This document shows positions 8,153-16,865 of a stretch of DNA of 51,959 nucleotides, piece by piece. The DNA is from Elainella sp. Prado103 (GTDB lineage: Bacteria > Cyanobacteriota > Cyanobacteriia > Elainellales > Elainellaceae): positions 1 through 51,959 of the forward strand of contig JALOOM010000032.1 in NCBI GenBank assembly GCA_025454395.1, written 5' to 3'. The notes under the pieces were generated by a model, which had not been told where the DNA came from, made no database searches, and saw nothing but the letters and a program-made list of their open reading frames with translations. The translations under genes and the position numbers were made by a program. How positions within the stretch are numbered: the stretch's first letter is position 1; every line of letters starts with the position of its first letter.

Positions 8153-8602
8153 ATGACAGATGTTGTCATTCCTGCCATCACGCAAACACTACTAGCAGCT
8201 AAGTCCGCCAAGGGTGTGAGCTTTGCTGATTTAGAAGCTAAATTGGGGCGCGACGAAATCTGGATTGCGGCTGTCATCTATCGGCAAGCAAGTGCCTCCC
8301 TGGAAGAAGCAACCCAATTACTGGCAGCATTGGGACTGAGCACCGACCTCGCCCACGAGCTGACTGCCTATCCCGCCAAGGGGCTGGGTTCTGTGGTACC
8401 GACCGATCCCTTGATCTATCGCTTTTATGAAATCATGCAGGTTTATGGTATGCCCCTGAAGGAAGTGATTCACGAAAAGTTTGGGGATGGCATCATGAGC
8501 GCGATCGATTTCACGTTAGATGTGGAAAAAGAAGTGGATCCGAAGGGCGATCGGGTGAAAGTGATTATGAATGGTAAATTCTTACCTTATAAGAAATGGT
8601 AG
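8153..8602 (+). CDS. cynS: Cyanate hydratase (cyanase)
   Basis: Converts cyanate and bicarbonate to ammonium and CO2, supplying nitrogen and detoxifying cyanate. The 149-residue product matches the family length. The N-terminal helical domain is followed by the conserved catalytic domain, with [11 protein letters not shown] (Arg and Glu of the active site) and [10 protein letters not shown] (the active-site Ser). AGGAG at 8141-8145 lies 7 bases before ATG 8153, which decides the start; the frame stays open upstream into the MITE-like copy 2 but that part is not conserved. The cyanate transporter genes (cynABD) that often precede cynS are absent here. Confidence 0.97.
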   Translation: MTDVVIPAITQTLLAAKSAKGVSFADLEAKLGRDEIWIAAVIYRQASASLEEATQLLAALGLSTDLAHELTAYPAKGLGSVVPTDPLIYRFYEIMQVYGMPLKEVIHEKFGDGIMSAIDFTLDVEKEVDPKGDRVKVIMNGKFLPYKKW

Positions 8603-8739
8603 GTCAGGTAAGGGGAAACTAGAGAGATAAATAATAAACGCTGAAGTGATAGGCAAACAGAATTAAGCTGTGACGGTTTAGCTTTCAGTGACTCATCCTT
8701 CTGTTTTCTGCCGATCGCAACTCAAACGCAACTCAAAAA

Positions 8740-8774
8740 ACAGGGTAGGAAAAAATAAACATTCTCTACCCTGT
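8740..8774. terminator. Inverted repeat between convergent cynS and permease genes
   Basis: ACAGGGTAG (8740-8748) pairs with CTACCCTGT (8766-8774) across a 17-base loop. It is preceded by an A run (8735-8740), which would read as a T run after the stem for the minus-strand gene, so it could end the permease transcript. Confidence 0.55.
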
Positions 8775-8832
8775 AGTTCATTAATTCAGTTCACCCATTT
8801 CTCGATCGATCCAGCGATTCGATTGAGCCACA

Positions 8833-10260
8833 CTAACCAAATCGTGCCGTCATGAAGGCGTAGCGGGCTACAAAAATCGCTGCTAAAATCCAAGTGACAA
8901 GAGGCACTTCCCGCTGTCTACCCTGAAAGGTTTTGAGCACAGGATAGGTGATCAATCCGGCGGATAAACCAGCGGCGATCGAGAACCCCATCGGAATGAA
9001 AAAGATGGTCAGAAAAGCGGGAATAGCTTCCGTTAGATCATCCCATTTGATGTATACCACACTCATCGTCATCAGTACCCCGACGATTAGCAGAGCTGGG
9101 GCAGTGGCAAAGGCGGGAATGGCTTCAAAAATCGGCCCAAACAGCAGCGAAATCATAAATAGGATTGCCACAACGAGGGCTGTAAATCCAGTGCGTCCAC
9201 CTTCCGCAATCCCGGCTGCCGACTCTACAAAGGTTGTCACGGTAGACATTCCAAAAATAGCCCCACCCGTCGTACCGATCGCATCTGCTAAAAGGGCCTG
9301 ATTGGCGCGTGGTAACTCTCCATTCTCATCAATGTATCCGGCCTGTTTACCCACTCCAGATAGAGTCCCGATTGTATCGAACATATCCACGAACAGAAAC
9401 ACCAACATAGCGGCAAAGAAGTTCCAGAATGTATCCCCATTAATTCCAGCCAATCCTCGAATTGATTGGCCAAATAGGTGAACTGGCAAAGGTGGGATCG
9501 CCACAATCCCCGTGGGTGGCTTCGCAATCCCTAAGGCCCAACCTAAAAGAGCCGTACCAATAATTCCCCACAATAGGGCACCTTTGACTCGACGCAGCAT
9601 CAAAAATGCGGTGAGAAAAATGCCGATTGTGGCCATGAGGGTGGTCGGTTCACGGAAGCTGCCGAACGAGGTTTTAGTCACTTCGTTAGCAACCACTAAG
9701 CCCGCTCCGCCGGTTTCAGTGGCTCCTCCCAAGCCAATATAGGCCAAGAACAAGCCGATCCCAACGGTTGTAGCGAGCTTAATTGCATCTGGTACTGCCG
9801 TAATCAGGTGACGACGAATATCCGTCAGCGTGAGGGCAATAAAGATCAGCCCCTCTACTAAAACACAGGAAAGTGCCGTTTGCCAGGGAATCCCTAAATT
9901 GAGCACTACGGAATAGGCAAAAAAAGCATTAATTCCCATCCCGGGTGCCAAGGCAAAAGGGTAGCGAGCCAGTAATGCCATTGCCAATGTTCCAATCGCT
10001 GAACAAATAGCTGTATTAAAGATCAGTTCTTGGAATAAATCCTTGGGTTGTTCTAGAAAAATGGCATCTGACAAAATTAAAGGGTTAACGACCAAAATAT
10101 AACCCATGGTCATAAAAGTGGTTAACCCAGCTAACATTTCAGTCCGAAAGTTAGCGTTATACTCATCAAATTTGAAATAGCGAGCGATCGCCCCCTGCCA
10201 ACCTGTATAGTCCGGCCCGGAAGGGCTCGATTCCGGTGGCTCAATTAATTCTCTACTCAT
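8833..10260 (-). CDS. NCS2-family purine permease (AzgA/GhxP type)
   Basis: A 475-residue inner-membrane transporter with 12-14 hydrophobic segments. It begins with the AzgA-like block YFKFDEYNANFRTEMLAGLTTFMTMGYILVVNP and has the family motifs APGMGINAFFAY, FLFVDMFDTIGTLSGV and FGMSTVTTFVESAAG. This subgroup (AzgA, PbuG, GhxP) imports hypoxanthine, guanine or adenine with protons. It is divergent from the guanine deaminase gene across 337 bp, which suggests joint control and a purine-scavenging role. ATG 10260 gives a normal-length N-terminus. Confidence 0.9.
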   Translation of the reverse strand: MSRELIEPPESSPSGPDYTGWQGAIARYFKFDEYNANFRTEMLAGLTTFMTMGYILVVNPLILSDAIFLEQPKDLFQELIFNTAICSAIGTLAMALLARYPFALAPGMGINAFFAYSVVLNLGIPWQTALSCVLVEGLIFIALTLTDIRRHLITAVPDAIKLATTVGIGLFLAYIGLGGATETGGAGLVVANEVTKTSFGSFREPTTLMATIGIFLTAFLMLRRVKGALLWGIIGTALLGWALGIAKPPTGIVAIPPLPVHLFGQSIRGLAGINGDTFWNFFAAMLVFLFVDMFDTIGTLSGVGKQAGYIDENGELPRANQALLADAIGTTGGAIFGMSTVTTFVESAAGIAEGGRTGFTALVVAILFMISLLFGPIFEAIPAFATAPALLIVGVLMTMSVVYIKWDDLTEAIPAFLTIFFIPMGFSIAAGLSAGLITYPVLKTFQGRQREVPLVTWILAAIFVARYAFMTARFG

Positions 10261-10597
10261 TTAGTCGAGCATCTCCAATGCAAACAAATGAAAACAGGAA
10301 TCAGTTTCACTAATAACGATTGAACCCCATCACGATTGCAATGAATGACTGCAACCAGCTATCAGTTTTGAACTAAATAATCTATCAGAATTGCGATGAG
10401 GACTCAATTGTCAAGTTTTAATCTTAAGCCTTGAAACTCAAGAAAATTGTGGTGTATAGTACAACATTTAATTCGAAATTTCTTATATGCTAAATGGCTA
10501 ATTTCTGGTTGTCATCTCATTCAGAACCTCTATCAAAACATGCTTCTTCAAAAAACATTAATTTCTGGCGATCTCTCGTTGATTTATGCAGTGATTT
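10261..10597. other. Divergent promoter region, permease/guanine deaminase
   Basis: AT-rich and gene-free. I found no GTA-N8-TAC NtcA box here; the nearest match is the short palindrome TGTATAGTACA near 10452. A 12-bp duplication at the right end reaches the guaD start codon. Confidence 0.4.
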
Positions 10598-10603
10598 ATG
10601 CAG
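10580..10603. repeat. 12-bp duplication over the guaD start codon
   Basis: TGATTTATGCAG occurs twice head to tail (10580-10591, 10592-10603). Each copy has an ATG; the first runs straight into a stop (ATGCAGTGA), the second is the guaD start. Confidence 0.9.
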
Positions 10604-11998
10604 TCAAACTTTTCTCCATCCAGTGTTCCGACTCGTCATGCAATTCGGGGTGCGTTGCTTGATTTTGTGGCAGATCCGTTTTACTACCCAGAATTAGAAT
10701 GTGTGCGCTATTTCCCTGATGGGCTGCTCGTTGTTGAATCGGGTTTGATCCAAGCGGTCGGGGATTATGGATCCCTCCAAGCAGAATATAGTGATCTACC
10801 AACAACCCACTATTCCAACCAGTTGATCATGCCAGGGTTCGTGGATACGCATATTCACTACCCTCAAATTGAGATGGTGGCAGCCTATGGAGAACAGTTA
10901 TTGGAATGGCTGAATCAATATACCTTTCCCACAGAAGCCAAGTTTCAGGATGAGAGCTACGCTCGCAAAATAGCTGCTTGCTTTCTTGATGAGCTTTTAA
11001 AGAATGGCACTACCACTGCGCTGGTGTTTGCGGCTGTTTTTCCAGAATCTGTAGATGCCTTTTTTACGGAAGCCTTCCAGCGAAATCTACGGATGATTGC
11101 AGGTAAGGTGATGATGGATCGTAATGCACCTGATTATATCCGAGATACAACTGAAAGTTCTTACGAACAAACGAAACAGCTCATTCAAAAGTGGCATAAA
11201 AAAGGACGGTTACTATATGCCGTCACCCCTCGATTTGCGGTCACTTCGAGCGATCGTCAACTTCAACTTGCTGGTCAGCTTTTACAAGAATTTCCAGATG
11301 TCTATCTGCACACACACTTGTCTGAGAATGTGAAGGAAGTGGCTCTGGTGTCTGAGCTGTTTCCTGATAGCAACGGCTATCTAGATGTTTATGATCAGGC
11401 TGGCCTTGTCTGTCATCGATCGGTGTTTGCCCATGGCGTGCAACTGACGGATGCAGAGTTTGAACGCCTCTCAGCCGCCCAAGCTGCGATCGCTTGTTGT
11501 CCTACTTCTAATCTATTTTTAGGCAGTGGGCTCTTTAAGTTCGATCGAGCCAAGTCGCGAGCACATCCAGTTAAATTAGGCATGGGCACGGATATTGGCG
11601 CAGGCACCAGTTTTTCGTTGTTGCAAACTGCCAACGAAGCCTATAAGGTCGCTCAATTGCAGGGAATGTCTCTCTCTGCGTTTAAATCTCTTTATCTGGC
11701 TACCTTGGGCGGAGCAGAAGCCCTCAATTTGGCAGAGCAGATTGGAAATTTTACCCCTGGCAAAGAAGCGGATTTTATTGTGCTCGATCTACAAGCCACC
11801 TCTCTGTTAAAGTTACGCAATCCTCAAGTACCACCAACTTTAGAGACATTGGCTGATACAGTGTTTGCCTTAACGATCCTGGGTGACGATCGATCCATTC
11901 AAGCTACCTATATTGCTGGAGAACTGGCCTATGAACGGATCGGTTCAACAGGTGCCAGCTCAGGTGCCTACTCAAGTGCTCACGCAAGTGCCAGCTAA
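10598..11998 (+). CDS. guaD: Guanine deaminase
   Basis: Hydrolyses guanine to xanthine and ammonia. The 466-residue amidohydrolase has the zinc motif PGFVDTHIHYPQ, the FAHGVQL and HTHLSE histidines, and the Asp block MGTDIGAGTSFS, in the usual order for GuaD. The last 20 residues are a Ser/Ala-rich tail made of near-repeats (SSGAYSSAHASAS). The start ATG 10598 lies in the second copy of a 12-bp duplication, and no strong ribosome binding site is visible. Together with the permease and cyanase it forms a local nitrogen-salvage group. Confidence 0.92.
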   Translation: MQSNFSPSSVPTRHAIRGALLDFVADPFYYPELECVRYFPDGLLVVESGLIQAVGDYGSLQAEYSDLPTTHYSNQLIMPGFVDTHIHYPQIEMVAAYGEQLLEWLNQYTFPTEAKFQDESYARKIAACFLDELLKNGTTTALVFAAVFPESVDAFFTEAFQRNLRMIAGKVMMDRNAPDYIRDTTESSYEQTKQLIQKWHKKGRLLYAVTPRFAVTSSDRQLQLAGQLLQEFPDVYLHTHLSENVKEVALVSELFPDSNGYLDVYDQAGLVCHRSVFAHGVQLTDAEFERLSAAQAAIACCPTSNLFLGSGLFKFDRAKSRAHPVKLGMGTDIGAGTSFSLLQTANEAYKVAQLQGMSLSAFKSLYLATLGGAEALNLAEQIGNFTPGKEADFIVLDLQATSLLKLRNPQVPPTLETLADTVFALTILGDDRSIQATYIAGELAYERIGSTGASSGAYSSAHASAS

Positions 11999-12099
11999 TT
12001 GGCGAAAAATGGATCGGTAGCGCGATCGAACTAGCCAACTGGTGAACCCTGTATCGGGGAATATTATTCAGGGAATCCTCGCTAAGAGAAGGCTATCCA

Positions 12100-14568
12100 A
12101 TGGAGGCGAAAAAACGAGCACCGCAGCATGGATCTCAATCTGACTTGCCAACCGCTCAACCCTTATCAAAGCGGCGATCCTCGGCATCGATCTCAGAACA
12201 AGGGCAGGGAATGGCAGCATCGCAGCAGGGATGGGTGACTCCCGAAACCTATCGACAGGCTCTCAACCTGACGCAAGTCGGAGTTTGGGAATGGGATTTG
12301 CATTCGGAACAGATGACCTGGGATGCGATAGCTGCTCGTTTATTTGGGTTAGGCGATGATCCAACGCAACGGCATGATCGGGACTGGCAGCAACATCTGC
12401 ATCCCCGGGATCGCGATCAGGTGCTCCAGGTGTTCCAGCAAGCTTTGGCAACTCAAACCCCCTATGAGGTTGAGTTTCGCGTCATTCATGCGGGAGGGAA
12501 ACTGCATTGGCTGCTGGTCAGAGGATCGGGAATTTACCAGGATGGGCAGCCGGTGCGAATGATGGGAATCGTCATGGATGTCAGTCCTCGCAAGCGCCAA
12601 GAGGTGGCAGGGCAGTTGGCCGAATCGGCTTGGCAGGAAAATCAACAGTTGCTGGATGCGGTCATGATCAATATTCCGGGTGGGGTGTTTCGCTGCCTTT
12701 ATCAACCGGATGGATCGGTCAGGTTTGCCTATGCGAGTGAGTCCTATCGCGCTCTACTGGGTTTGAGTTTGGATGTAGCTCACCCATTTCAACCCCAGTG
12801 GGTGTTTGATTGCCTGCATCCTGAGGATCGCCAGAGTTGGCAACAGTTGATCCAGGAATCTCAGCAAACACTAGCACCGGGCTATTTAGAATACCGAATC
12901 ACCTTGCCGGATGGCGAAGAGAAATGGTTTGCCCGTCGAGTCCGCTTTGGCTGGAATGCCCATGGCGAGTTTGTTGTGGATGGTATCGATATTGATATCA
13001 CGGATCGGAAGCAGATGGAGCAGGCTTTACAAACAGCGGAGGCACAACTGCGACGGCTAACGGACAATGTGCCAGGGGTGATTTACCGCTATGTGGTTTT
13101 CCCAGACGGTACAGGCAGATTGACCTATATTAGTCCCCGCTGTCAGGAGATTTTGGGGCGCAGTGCCGCCGATCTGATCCGAGAGGCGACCTCCCTATGG
13201 AATTTTGTGCATCCCGATGATCGAGCCGTAGTTTACCAATCTTTAGCAACCGCAGCTCAAACGGGAGCTCCATGGCAGTGTGAATTTCGGGTTTTGACCG
13301 ATCGTCATGAGGTGAAATGGATTCGCACCAGTGCCGAGGCAGAACACCAAGCCAATGGGGAAGTGCTCTGGGATGGACTGGCGGAAGACATCACCACTCG
13401 CCACCAAGCTGAAACTCAGTTGCATACTATTTTGCAGGGCACTGCGGCGGCCACGGGAGAGGCATTTTTTCCAGTGCTGGTGCAAAACCTGGCCTCGGTG
13501 TTAGATGTGCGTCATGCCTATGTGGCAGAACTGACAGATCACCATCTCCGCACGATCGCATTTTGGTCTGATCAAAAAATTTGTCCGAACTTCACCTTTG
13601 AGCCCGACAAACTGGGTTGCTGTCAATTCACTTTAGCTCAAGGTCACTATTACTGTGCCGAGCACCTGCAACAGCAGTTTCCCGAGCTCGATCGGCTCCA
13701 ATGGCTGGGGGCGGAATGTTACTTAGGGATCGCTATGCAGGATGCGGCTGGCCAACCCATGGGCACACTCTGCATTCTGGATGATCAACCCCTCAAAAAT
13801 CAGGCTCTGGCGGAGGTGATTCTGCGTATCTTTGCAGCTCGGGCTGCGGCTGAACTAGAGCGACAACGGGCCACGATCGCCCTCCAGCAGCTCAATCAGG
13901 ATCTGGAAGTGCGGGTGGAGCAACGCACCCAGGAATTGAAGGACTCCTTGCAAGAAAAAGAAGTTCTGTTGCAAGAAGTGCATCATCGGGTCAAAAACAA
14001 CTTACAAATGATCCAAAGCTTGTTAAATTTGCAGCGGCGATCGATTCAAGATCCGCAGGTCTTAACGGTGTTGACCGATAGCCAAAATCGGATCAATGCA
14101 ATGGCACTGGTGCATGAAAAACTCTACCAGACCGATCGGCTCTCTCAAATCAATTTTAAAAATTATGTCCGAAGTCTCATGCGTGATCTGCTGAAATCCT
14201 ATGGACTCAACTTAGAAACCACCACCTTTTCGATTCAGGTGGCAGATTTAGAGCTAGCGTTAGATATGGCCATCGCCTGCGGATTGATCATCAATGAGCT
14301 GTTCTCCAACGCCATCAAATATGCTTTTCCCCAAGGTCAACGGGGCACAATTCTGATTCAATTCACCGCTCATGGGGCAGATGAGTACGAGTTAGTCGTG
14401 GCAGATAATGGCGTAGGCATTCCCGCCGAGATCGATTTATCCACCTCCAAGTCATTAGGATTGCGTTTAGTCCATGCGCTTACCCGCCAACTTCGGGGAA
14501 CTCTGAGATTAGAGCGAGAAGATGGTACCCGATTTACCATCACGTTTGCCCAACCCACCGAGTTATAG
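12100..14568 (+). CDS. Multi-PAS, GAF sensor histidine kinase (HisKA_2 type)
   Basis: An 822-residue soluble kinase without membrane segments. Domains in order: PAS/PAC about 50-165, 185-305 and 320-440 (each with the fold typical of PAS_3, ending in DITDRKQ-like linkers), a GAF-like domain about 440-590 with several Cys and His residues, a coiled linker, a HisKA_2 phosphoacceptor block VHHRVKNNLQMIQSLLNL (His 628/629) and an HATPase domain with the N-box INELFSNAIKYAF and DNGVGIP. The GAF has no bilin-binding motif that I can see, so light sensing is not implied. Its gene is followed after 10 bp by a REC-kinase gene, so an operon is likely. Confidence 0.9.
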   Translation: MEAKKRAPQHGSQSDLPTAQPLSKRRSSASISEQGQGMAASQQGWVTPETYRQALNLTQVGVWEWDLHSEQMTWDAIAARLFGLGDDPTQRHDRDWQQHLHPRDRDQVLQVFQQALATQTPYEVEFRVIHAGGKLHWLLVRGSGIYQDGQPVRMMGIVMDVSPRKRQEVAGQLAESAWQENQQLLDAVMINIPGGVFRCLYQPDGSVRFAYASESYRALLGLSLDVAHPFQPQWVFDCLHPEDRQSWQQLIQESQQTLAPGYLEYRITLPDGEEKWFARRVRFGWNAHGEFVVDGIDIDITDRKQMEQALQTAEAQLRRLTDNVPGVIYRYVVFPDGTGRLTYISPRCQEILGRSAADLIREATSLWNFVHPDDRAVVYQSLATAAQTGAPWQCEFRVLTDRHEVKWIRTSAEAEHQANGEVLWDGLAEDITTRHQAETQLHTILQGTAAATGEAFFPVLVQNLASVLDVRHAYVAELTDHHLRTIAFWSDQKICPNFTFEPDKLGCCQFTLAQGHYYCAEHLQQQFPELDRLQWLGAECYLGIAMQDAAGQPMGTLCILDDQPLKNQALAEVILRIFAARAAAELERQRATIALQQLNQDLEVRVEQRTQELKDSLQEKEVLLQEVHHRVKNNLQMIQSLLNLQRRSIQDPQVLTVLTDSQNRINAMALVHEKLYQTDRLSQINFKNYVRSLMRDLLKSYGLNLETTTFSIQVADLELALDMAIACGLIINELFSNAIKYAFPQGQRGTILIQFTAHGADEYELVVADNGVGIPAEIDLSTSKSLGLRLVHALTRQLRGTLRLEREDGTRFTITFAQPTEL

Positions 14569-14578
14569 TCGGAAAGCA

Positions 14579-15697
14579 ATGACTCAAACCCGCATTTTGA
14601 TCGTTGAAGATGAACCTGTAATTGCCCTGGATGTTGAAGAAAGTCTGCTGGAATTAGGCTACGAAGTGACAGCGGTTGCAGACTGTGCCGAACTTGCCCT
14701 CAGTTCCGTGCAAGAAACTCGTCCTGATCTGGTGTTGATGGATATCCACCTTCGGCACGAATCGAATGGCATTGAGACAGCAACTCAGCTCCGCCAAAAC
14801 TATGGGTTGCCGGTGGTGTTTCTCACGGCTCATGCCGATGAAGCCACTTTGAAACAAGCGAAGCAAGCCCACCCATTTGGCTATGTGGTCAAACCTTTTG
14901 AGATGCGGGATCTGAATGTAGCCATTGAAATGGGATTAAGCCGATACCAGGCTGAAATGACGATCCAAAAAGCCCTGGAAAAAGAACGGGAGATCCACGA
15001 TCTGCAATCTCGGTTTATTTCGATCGTGTCGCACGAATTTCGCAACCCCTTGAGCTCAATTCTGTTTTCGCTTGATCTCCTGCAATATCCCACCCAGCCT
15101 TTAACCGAAGAAAAGCAGCAAGTTTATTTTCGGCGGGCCAGAACCGCAGTTGAGCGAATGCTCCAGCTCCTTGAAGATGTGCTGTTGGTCGGAGAGTCCC
15201 ACTCCAAACAGTTTGAGTTTCACCCGCAACCACTGGCGATTGTGGAATTTTGTCAGGAGGTGATCGAACAATCTGTTCTATCTACGACGGCAACTCAGCA
15301 GATTTGTTTGACCCCCGCTGGCTTTTCTGAAGCTACCCAAACGGTCTGTGTAGATGAACGATTGCTGCGCCACATTCTATCCAATCTGCTGATCAATGCC
15401 ATCAAATACTCGCCCTCCCATAGCCAAATTCGATTTAATGTAACCTACACCGAGGAGTCACTCATTTTTCAGATTCAAGATGAGGGCATTGGCATTTCCC
15501 CGTCTGATCAACTGCGTTTGTTTGAGTTTTTTTATCGCGGTGCCAATGTCGGTGGCATACCTGGGAGCGGTTTGGGTTTATCTATTGTCAAACAATGTGT
15601 CGAGGCGCATCGGGGACAAATTACCATCACAAGCCAGCCTCATCAAGGCAGTACTTTCACGGTCACAATTGGCAACCCGTTTGCATCTGCAAGTTAA
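14579..15697 (+). CDS. Hybrid protein: receiver domain plus histidine kinase
   Basis: A 372-residue protein with an N-terminal receiver (acceptor D55 in LVLMDIHL, K in YVVKPF), then a HisKA domain with SHEFRNPLSSILFSL (H152) and an HATPase domain with NLLINAIKYS, DEGIGISP and GSGLGLSI. The receiver would take phosphate from a partner kinase, plausibly the one just upstream, and control the attached kinase. ATG 14579 follows GGAAAG and is preferred to an earlier start that overlaps the upstream gene. The next gene has the same architecture. Confidence 0.9.
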   Translation: MTQTRILIVEDEPVIALDVEESLLELGYEVTAVADCAELALSSVQETRPDLVLMDIHLRHESNGIETATQLRQNYGLPVVFLTAHADEATLKQAKQAHPFGYVVKPFEMRDLNVAIEMGLSRYQAEMTIQKALEKEREIHDLQSRFISIVSHEFRNPLSSILFSLDLLQYPTQPLTEEKQQVYFRRARTAVERMLQLLEDVLLVGESHSKQFEFHPQPLAIVEFCQEVIEQSVLSTTATQQICLTPAGFSEATQTVCVDERLLRHILSNLLINAIKYSPSHSQIRFNVTYTEESLIFQIQDEGIGISPSDQLRLFEFFYRGANVGGIPGSGLGLSIVKQCVEAHRGQITITSQPHQGSTFTVTIGNPFASAS

Positions 15698-15708
15698 TTG
15701 AGGAGAAC

Positions 15709-16821
15709 ATGACCAAGATCTTGGTAATCGAAGACGATCCATACATCTGTGAGTCGATTCAGGATGTGTTGGAAATTGAAGGCTACCAAACTTTGACGGC
15801 CTCCAATGGGGTGATCGGTGTGCAATTAGCCACCTCCGAGTTACCCGACTTAATCTTGTGCGATGTCGGTATGCCTGAAATGGATGGCTATGAAGTCCTG
15901 AATATTCTGCGCCACCATCCCGTGGCTAACACGATTCCCTTTATCTTTTTGACGGCTCGCACCACCAGTGCCGATCTGAGACAGGGTATGAATTTAGGGG
16001 CAGATGATTATGTTCCTAAGCCTTGCACAGCCCATGAATTACTCAACACCATCACCAGCCGTCTGGCCAAACAAGCGATCGTCAAAACCAAGTCGGAACA
16101 GCAGTTGACTTCGTTGCGCAACAATATTTCCCAGTCCCTACCCCATGAGCTTTATACGCCCCTCAATGGGATTTTGGGTTTTTCGGAATTGCTGGTCAGA
16201 GACTATGAGACGATCGATCGCCAAGAAATTCATGAAATTGCTGAGGGCATCTATCTTTCGGCCCAGCGGCTGCACCACCTGATGCAAAATTTTTTGCTCT
16301 ACGCCAAACTGGAGATGTTGCGCCACCAGCCTGAGCAGTTGCAGGAACTCCAATCCCAGACCACTTTCGATCCAGTCAGTATTATCCGGTTCACGGCTGA
16401 GAAAGTGGCGGCCCATGCCAATCGATCGGCCGATCTAACCCTGGTTGAAAGTAGTTCTCAAGCCGCCGAGTGTTTAATTAAAATTTCCAGTCACTATTTA
16501 CAGAAGGTCGTGGAAGAACTGGTTGATAATGCCTTGAAATTTTCAGAACCGGCAGCCAAGATCACGATCACCACTGGAATTCACCCCCCCTATTTTTACT
16601 TGTCCATTACCGATCAAGGCCGTGGGATGACGGCCGAACAGATTGCTAACTTGGGGGCTTACATGCAGTTTGATCGGAAATACTATGAGCAGCAGGGATC
16701 GGGGTTGGGGCTGGTGATTACTCAGCGCATGACTGAACTCTATGGTGGACATTTCCACATCCAGAGCACGATCGGGGAACAAACAACCGTGCAGCTCAAG
16801 TTTCCCTTGGTTTTCCCTTAG
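15709..16821 (+). CDS. Hybrid protein: receiver domain plus histidine kinase (second copy)
   Basis: A 370-residue protein with the same layout as the gene before it: receiver (D52 in LILCDVGMPEMDGYE), HisKA with [20 protein letters not shown] (H146) and HATPase with EELVDNALKFSEPAAK and GSGLGLVI. Sequence similarity to the neighbour is low, so it is not a recent duplicate. AGGAG at 15701-15705 sets the start. Only 11 bp separate it from the previous gene. No output response regulator with a DNA-binding domain follows. Confidence 0.9.
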   Translation: MTKILVIEDDPYICESIQDVLEIEGYQTLTASNGVIGVQLATSELPDLILCDVGMPEMDGYEVLNILRHHPVANTIPFIFLTARTTSADLRQGMNLGADDYVPKPCTAHELLNTITSRLAKQAIVKTKSEQQLTSLRNNISQSLPHELYTPLNGILGFSELLVRDYETIDRQEIHEIAEGIYLSAQRLHHLMQNFLLYAKLEMLRHQPEQLQELQSQTTFDPVSIIRFTAEKVAAHANRSADLTLVESSSQAAECLIKISSHYLQKVVEELVDNALKFSEPAAKITITTGIHPPYFYLSITDQGRGMTAEQIANLGAYMQFDRKYYEQQGSGLGLVITQRMTELYGGHFHIQSTIGEQTTVQLKFPLVFP

Positions 16822-16865
16822 TCGTTGTGGCCAATTTTTAAGTGGCTCGTTCCCGGCACAGAGGC

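Noticed and set aside
7847-8602. A longer 251-residue cyanase starting in the MITE-like element
   Set aside because: The extra 100 residues come from the element and AT-rich leader; AGGAG and family length place the start at 8153.
10452-10463. NtcA box between permease and guaD
   Set aside because: TGTATAGTACA has GTA and TAC only three bases apart, not eight; no other GTA-N8-TAC was found in the region.
14522-14578. Upstream start for the first REC-kinase overlapping the preceding kinase gene
   Set aside because: The added residues are a shadow of the upstream gene; the receiver domain begins at ATG 14579 with GGAAAG before it.
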